From: Massilia varians
GTDB taxonomy: Bacteria; Pseudomonadota; Gammaproteobacteria; Burkholderiales; Burkholderiaceae_D
Direction: 5' to 3'
Assembly: GCF_027923905.1 (NCBI RefSeq)
Contig: NZ_AP026966.1
Location: 4,465,001 to 4,529,000, forward strand
Length of the DNA: 64,000 bases
A program made the position numbers and the translations under genes. The notes under the pieces were generated by a model, which saw nothing but the letters and a program-made list of their open reading frames with translations, was not told the origin of the DNA and made no database searches. Of this stretch, positions 60,237 through 64,000 are shown piece by piece. The first letter of the stretch is position 1. The number at the start of each line of letters is the position of its first letter.

Positions 60237-60322
60237 TGTAGGGTGGGCGGGTCTCCCGCCCACGCGTTCAACTCCCGCGAGCACTGTGTGAACGCGTGGG
60301 CAAGGAACTTGCCCACCCTACA
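60237..60322. repeat. TAGGGTGG palindromic element, copy 8
   Basis: The shortest full copy (86 bases): TGTAGGGTGGGCGGG-tct-CCCGCCC, ACGCGTTCAA, a short middle, then TGAACGCGTGGGC and GTGGGC-aaggaactt-GCCCAC CCTACA, flanked by TTTT on the left and AAAA on the right. The flanks resemble a bidirectional terminator. Confidence 0.8.
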
Positions 60323-60434
60323 AAACCGTAAGTTGCAACATGTGCAGATTGAATATCTGTTGCAAAAATTTAATTGATGGTTGACAAAGAAGCTGGCTTA
60401 TCATTACGCCGAACAGCATTCCGCCATTATCTCC

Positions 60435-61997
60435 ATGTCCATCTCGTCCCCGCCTGCCGCCACCGGCCAGAATCCTGTCGATATCGCCCGCGAAGCCTTC
60501 CGCCGCCTCGCGACGCGCCGCATCGCGCCGACGCCGGATGCTTATAAAGCCATCTACGACGAGATCGCCGGCGTCCCGCCCGCCCCGCCCGCGCAGCCGG
60601 CGAATCCCGCCGCCGAGGTGCTGGAAAGCTTCGCGCGCCGACTGAGCGAGACACCGGGTGAAGTCTCGGAACCCGGCCGCCGCATGCTGCGCGCCGCCCG
60701 CACCGCCGACTGGAGCGGCTACGCCCAGGCGCTGGGCCAGGTGGCCGACCGCCACCTGCGCCGCAACACGCCGCTCATGGCGCTGGGCGACGAGGATCCG
60801 GACGCGCGCCAGTTGCGCGAGATGCTGGGCCGCTCGCTGGCCTATGCGCTGGCCAGCCTGCTGGCCGGCAGCCCGCCGCTGGTGCAAGAGGCGGAAGCGC
60901 TGGGCGCCGCGGCCAAGCACGCGCGCGGCGAGGAGCTGGGCGAACTGGCGGGACGCCTGAAGCAATTGTGCTACCAGATCGAGCTGCGCAGCGGCGACAG
61001 TGCGGAACAGCAGGAACTGCTGCTGCGCCTGTTCCACCTGCTGCTCGACAACGTCAACGAACTGCTCGACGACGACAGCTGGATGCGCGGCCAGATCGCC
61101 GCCGTGCAGGACCTGATCGCCGGCCCGCTCGACGTGCGCTCGCTGGAAGACGCGACCCGCAGCCTGAAGGACGTCATCCTCAAGCAGGGCCAGCTGCGCC
61201 ACAGCATCTCGGACGTGCGCGCGACGGTGAAGAACATGATGATGAGCTTCATCGACCGCCTCGGCTCAGTAGCGGCCTCGACGGGCGACCACCACGCCAG
61301 GCTGGCCGGCTATTCCGACCGGATCGGGCGCGCCGCCAACATCGACGAGCTGGGCGAGGTGATGGAAGAAGTGCTGCGCGAGATGCGCGCCGCCCAGGAC
61401 GAGGCGCTGGCCTCGCGCGACCGCATGGTGGCTGTGCACCGCGAGGTGCAGGAAGCCGAGGAGCGCATCCGCATGCTGGAAGCGGAACTGCAGCACATGA
61501 GCGAACTGGTGCGCGAAGACGGGCTGACGGGCAGCCTGAACCGCCGCGGCCTGGACGACGTGTTCGAGCGCGAGAGCGCGCGCGCCGACCGCCGCAACAC
61601 GCCGCTGTGCGTGGCCATCCTCGACCTCGACAATTTCAAGAAACTGAACGACACCTACGGCCACCTGGCCGGCGATGGCGCCCTGAAGCACCTGGTGAAG
61701 GTGGTGCGCGACACCCTGCGCTCGATGGACGTGATCGCCCGCTTCGGCGGCGAGGAATTCGTGATCCTGATGCCGGAAACCCCGGTGGAAGCCGCGGCGG
61801 CGGCAATGGTGCGGGTGCAGCGCGAGCTCACCCGCCACTTCTTCATGCACGAGAACGAGAAGATGCTGATCACGTTTTCCTGCGGCGTGGCCCTGCGCAT
61901 CCCGAACGAGGACCAGGCCAGCCTGGTGGCGCGGGCCGACCGCGCCATGTACCAGGCCAAGCAGAGCGGCAAGAACCGGGTGGTGGTGGCGGACTGA
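60435..61997 (+). CDS. GGDEF diguanylate cyclase
   Basis: A 520-residue cyclase making c-di-GMP. The catalytic motif is RFGGEEF (about 436-442), and an RSMD inhibitory-site RxxD lies exactly five residues before it, so product feedback is likely. The N-terminal about 320 residues are helical (no TM, no PAS recognised), followed by a coiled coil before the GGDEF domain. ATG 60435 is used; a TTG 18 codons upstream is possible but not needed. It could supply the PilZ protein at 54824 and tune motility of the adjacent flagellin locus. Confidence 0.9.
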   Translation: MSISSPPAATGQNPVDIAREAFRRLATRRIAPTPDAYKAIYDEIAGVPPAPPAQPANPAAEVLESFARRLSETPGEVSEPGRRMLRAARTADWSGYAQALGQVADRHLRRNTPLMALGDEDPDARQLREMLGRSLAYALASLLAGSPPLVQEAEALGAAAKHARGEELGELAGRLKQLCYQIELRSGDSAEQQELLLRLFHLLLDNVNELLDDDSWMRGQIAAVQDLIAGPLDVRSLEDATRSLKDVILKQGQLRHSISDVRATVKNMMMSFIDRLGSVAASTGDHHARLAGYSDRIGRAANIDELGEVMEEVLREMRAAQDEALASRDRMVAVHREVQEAEERIRMLEAELQHMSELVREDGLTGSLNRRGLDDVFERESARADRRNTPLCVAILDLDNFKKLNDTYGHLAGDGALKHLVKVVRDTLRSMDVIARFGGEEFVILMPETPVEAAAAAMVRVQRELTRHFFMHENEKMLITFSCGVALRIPNEDQASLVARADRAMYQAKQSGKNRVVVAD

Positions 61998-62270
61998 ACT
62001 TTCTGGCATCAAGGCGAGTCAAGCGGCTCAGTTGGTATCCTCCCGCATCTGATGAAGGCCGTGCGCGGCAACCCTGCCTTCGGTTGGCGTGATCGCGCGT
62101 TGGCGGTGTTGCCTCTATTTGTCGCTGCCCCACCACTCAAGAGACATGCTGCTGGCTTGATCGGGCGATTAAGCTTGAGTTGGATATTTCCCTCAGGTAC
62201 GATCGACCCAATTTTCCGTTCTCTATCTAAAGAACGGATGCGATCACCTTGACCATTTGACAGCAGAGCC

Positions 62271-63509
62271 ATGACCGTTCTCCACTTTACCCGTACCATG
62301 CCGGCCCTGATCCCCCGTTACGTCAGCCGCTTCAGCTGCATCGGGCCGGCCTGTGAAGACAATTGCTGTACGGGCTGGAGGGTCACGATCGACAAGAAAA
62401 CCTTCAACTCTTACCGCCAGTCCCAGCATCCGCAACTGCGCCAGGGCTTTGGCCAGCACCTCGCGCGCTTGCGTAGCCAGGAGAGCCAGTCCGCCTATGG
62501 CCGGATCAACATGCAGGCTGAAACGGGCGAATGTCCCTTCATGGAAGAGCGCCTGTGTTCGGTGCAGAAACACCTCAACGAAAGCCATCTGTCCAATACC
62601 TGCTTTTCTTATCCGCGCGTCTCGCGTTCCCTGGGTAACAGTCATGAACAGGCGTTACAACTGTCTTGCCCTGAAGCGGCACGCCAGGCATTGCTGGCCC
62701 CCGATGCATTTGAATTCATAGAGGGCAGCATTACCGTGCGCGCCGATACGGTCAGCGCGACCAAGGCCCGGAGCGGCCTGTCCCTGGACATGATCAATGA
62801 CATCCGTATTTTTTGCCTGAACCTGGTCCGGGTCCAGCAAATGCCCCTATGGCAGAGGCTTGCCATACTGGGCATGTTCTGCAAGAGCCTTTCGGACGCC
62901 TTGCGCGACTACCAGCAATCGACGGTGCCTTCCTTGCTGGACAGTTATGCCACAATGGTGGAACAAAACCTTGCGCGAGAATCCCTGGAGCAGCTCTTGC
63001 CCAACCATGCTGCCCAGGCCCGTGTTTTTTCCTGCCTGTGGTCGGGCAAGAGTCCTTCACTGCACTCAGCGGCCCAGAAAGCGGTGCATGACGCGGTCAC
63101 ACGGGGGCTTGGGGCAGATCCGGAAACAGGCGTGGTCAAGACCGATGAGATGATTGCGCACTATACCCGCGGCATCGAGCGCTTGCCCGAGGCACTGAGC
63201 GCAGCTCCTCTGTTGCTCGAGCATTACGTGCTAAACGAAATGTTCTTGCACTTGTTCCCGTTCGAGGGCAAGGACCCGTTCGAGAACTATGTACTGTTGA
63301 TCTCCCGTTTCGGCGTCCTGCGCCTCATGCTGGCTGCCCAGTGCAACACCGAAGGGGAATTGCCGAACACAGAGCAGCTGGTGCAAACGGTCCATGTGTT
63401 CTGCCGCCGCTTCCAGCACGATGCCGTTTTTGCCAAGCAAACCAACGAGTCGCTCAGGGCGACAGGATTGAACAGCCTGGCAAGCCTGTACGCTTTTCTT
63501 CGCAGCTAA
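62271..63509 (+). CDS. fliB: Flagellin lysine N-methyltransferase FliB
   Basis: A 412-residue enzyme that methylates lysines of flagellin. FSCIGPACEDNCCTGWRVTIDKKTF (cysteines 23, 28, 32, 33) and later cysteines in GECPFMEERLCSVQ, SNTCFSYPR and LSCPE are the family's conserved metal or cluster-like cysteines. It lies directly upstream of flagellin, its expected substrate. No strong ribosome site precedes ATG 62271. The 272 bases before it hold no gene I trust; a short hairpin (62216-62237, CCGTTCT/AGAACGG) is present. Confidence 0.9.
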   Translation: MTVLHFTRTMPALIPRYVSRFSCIGPACEDNCCTGWRVTIDKKTFNSYRQSQHPQLRQGFGQHLARLRSQESQSAYGRINMQAETGECPFMEERLCSVQKHLNESHLSNTCFSYPRVSRSLGNSHEQALQLSCPEAARQALLAPDAFEFIEGSITVRADTVSATKARSGLSLDMINDIRIFCLNLVRVQQMPLWQRLAILGMFCKSLSDALRDYQQSTVPSLLDSYATMVEQNLARESLEQLLPNHAAQARVFSCLWSGKSPSLHSAAQKAVHDAVTRGLGADPETGVVKTDEMIAHYTRGIERLPEALSAAPLLLEHYVLNEMFLHLFPFEGKDPFENYVLLISRFGVLRLMLAAQCNTEGELPNTEQLVQTVHVFCRRFQHDAVFAKQTNESLRATGLNSLASLYAFLRS

Positions 63510-63527
63510 TTAAGTGGCACTCCACCC

Positions 63528-63554
63528 TCAAGTTTCAGCGGATCTTGCCGACTA
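63528..63554 (+). promoter_or_regulatory. Sigma-28 (FliA) promoter of flagellin
   Basis: TCAA (63528-63531), 15-base spacer starting GTTT, then GCCGACTA (63547-63554), a close fit to the betaproteobacterial class 3 flagellar consensus TCAAGTTT-N11-GCCGATAA. The transcript would start near 63562 with an AT-rich leader of about 177 bases before the flagellin ATG. Confidence 0.75.
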
Positions 63555-63738
63555 AGCGACCTGCGCCGGAAAAGCCTGAGCAAAAAAATTTCTAAAAAAT
63601 CTTAATTCTTGCTATCAACTTTTTAAAGAAAGCACCGTTACCTGATTCAACTGCGGTGTGATTGCTTTGAAACATAGAGGCACACCAAAGACAACAGGGT
63701 AGGTTGCCCGACACGAAAAATTTGCTTGGAGAATTACC

Positions 63739-64000
63739 ATGTCCGTTATCAATACTAACCTCGCTTCCCTGAACGCACAGCGCAACCTGTCGACCTCTTC
63801 GGCCAGCCTGAACACCTCGATCCAGCGCCTGTCCTCGGGCCTGCGGGTGAATAGTGCAAAGGACGACGCGGCCGGCCTGTCGATCGCGACCAAGATGGAT
63901 TCGCAGATCCGCGGCATGAACCAGGCGATTCGCAATGCGAATGATGGCATTTCGATGGCGCAAACCGCTGACGGCGGGTTGGCCACGGCAATCGATGCAC
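63739..64000 (+). CDS. fliC: Flagellin FliC (right-truncated)
   Basis: The first 87 residues of flagellin: [47 protein letters not shown] and [14 protein letters not shown] form the conserved D0/D1 N-terminal coiled coil needed for filament polymerisation and export. It runs off the right edge. A GGAG ribosome site precedes ATG 63739. It is downstream of FliB and the sigma-28 promoter. Confidence 0.97.
   Translation, partial: MSVINTNLASLNAQRNLSTSSASLNTSIQRLSSGLRVNSAKDDAAGLSIATKMDSQIRGMNQAIRNANDGISMAQTADGGLATAIDA

Noticed and set aside
62052..62252. 66-codon plus-strand frame before fliB
   Set aside because: No ribosome site and no recognisable family; may be a gene fragment but cannot be supported.
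63615..63641. Second sigma-28-like promoter (TCAA-N15-ACCGTTAC)
   Set aside because: Weaker match than 63528-63554, which has an almost intact GCCGA box.

Overview
The window is high-GC chromosomal DNA from a betaproteobacterium, most likely Oxalobacteraceae (Massilia/Telluria/Duganella type). This rests on the protein families present (ArgA, SpoT, HexR with an Entner-Doudoroff cluster, FliB next to flagellin), codon use, and betaproteobacterial-style sigma-28 and HexR sites. It holds about 53 protein genes. I saw no rRNA, tRNA, CRISPR array, prophage or complete insertion sequence.

Layout. 1-7.5 kb: start of a left-truncated gene, a BCCT osmolyte transporter, and a tightly coupled DUF2760-Hsp70-Hsp70 operon. 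7.4-9.4 kb: a 36-residue membrane protein and a TetR regulator that each carry the same near-perfect operator, then an SDR oxidoreductase with an apparent frameshift and a possible 39-residue basic peptide. 9.6-17.4 kb: PRC-barrel protein, HrpA helicase, ArgA, YggX, a lipoprotein and RpiA. 17.6-24 kb: MacAB-like exporter with a secreted partner, a chemoreceptor and a zinc-protease-like protein. 24-33.5 kb: central carbon metabolism (eda, edd, pgi, SMP-30 lactonase, zwf, hexR), then a methionine sulfoxide reductase and transaldolase. HexR-like operators lie before edd, pgi and zwf, so the whole cluster reads as one regulon. 33.6-40.4 kb: TetR repressor divergent from an AcrAB-OprM type RND efflux operon ending in a strong terminator. 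40.5-48.4 kb: M28 peptidase, hemW-rdgB, rph, a PP2C phosphatase/Ser-Thr kinase pair, yicC, gmk, rpoZ and then spoT. 50.8-60.2 kb: secreted barrel-like protein, a hybrid histidine kinase broken by an in-frame stop, an unknown protein, a PilZ protein, YciI, heme oxygenase, GreB, a small membrane protein and a NarL-type two-component pair. 60.4-64 kb: a diguanylate cyclase, FliB flagellin methylase and the start of flagellin behind a clear sigma-28 promoter.

The most striking non-coding structure is a family of dispersed palindromic elements (eight places, 75-180 bp) bounded by TAGGGTGG...CCACCCTA. Their inner stems change sequence but keep pairing. A second inverted-repeat type (ends GGGGTCAG) and a nested 27-bp perfect palindrome are also present.

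The most useful leads are the TetR/microprotein operator pair, the repeat family, the complete HexR regulon with a lactonase that may fill the 6-phosphogluconolactonase step, the double-Hsp70 operon, and the two disrupted genes (SDR and hybrid kinase).
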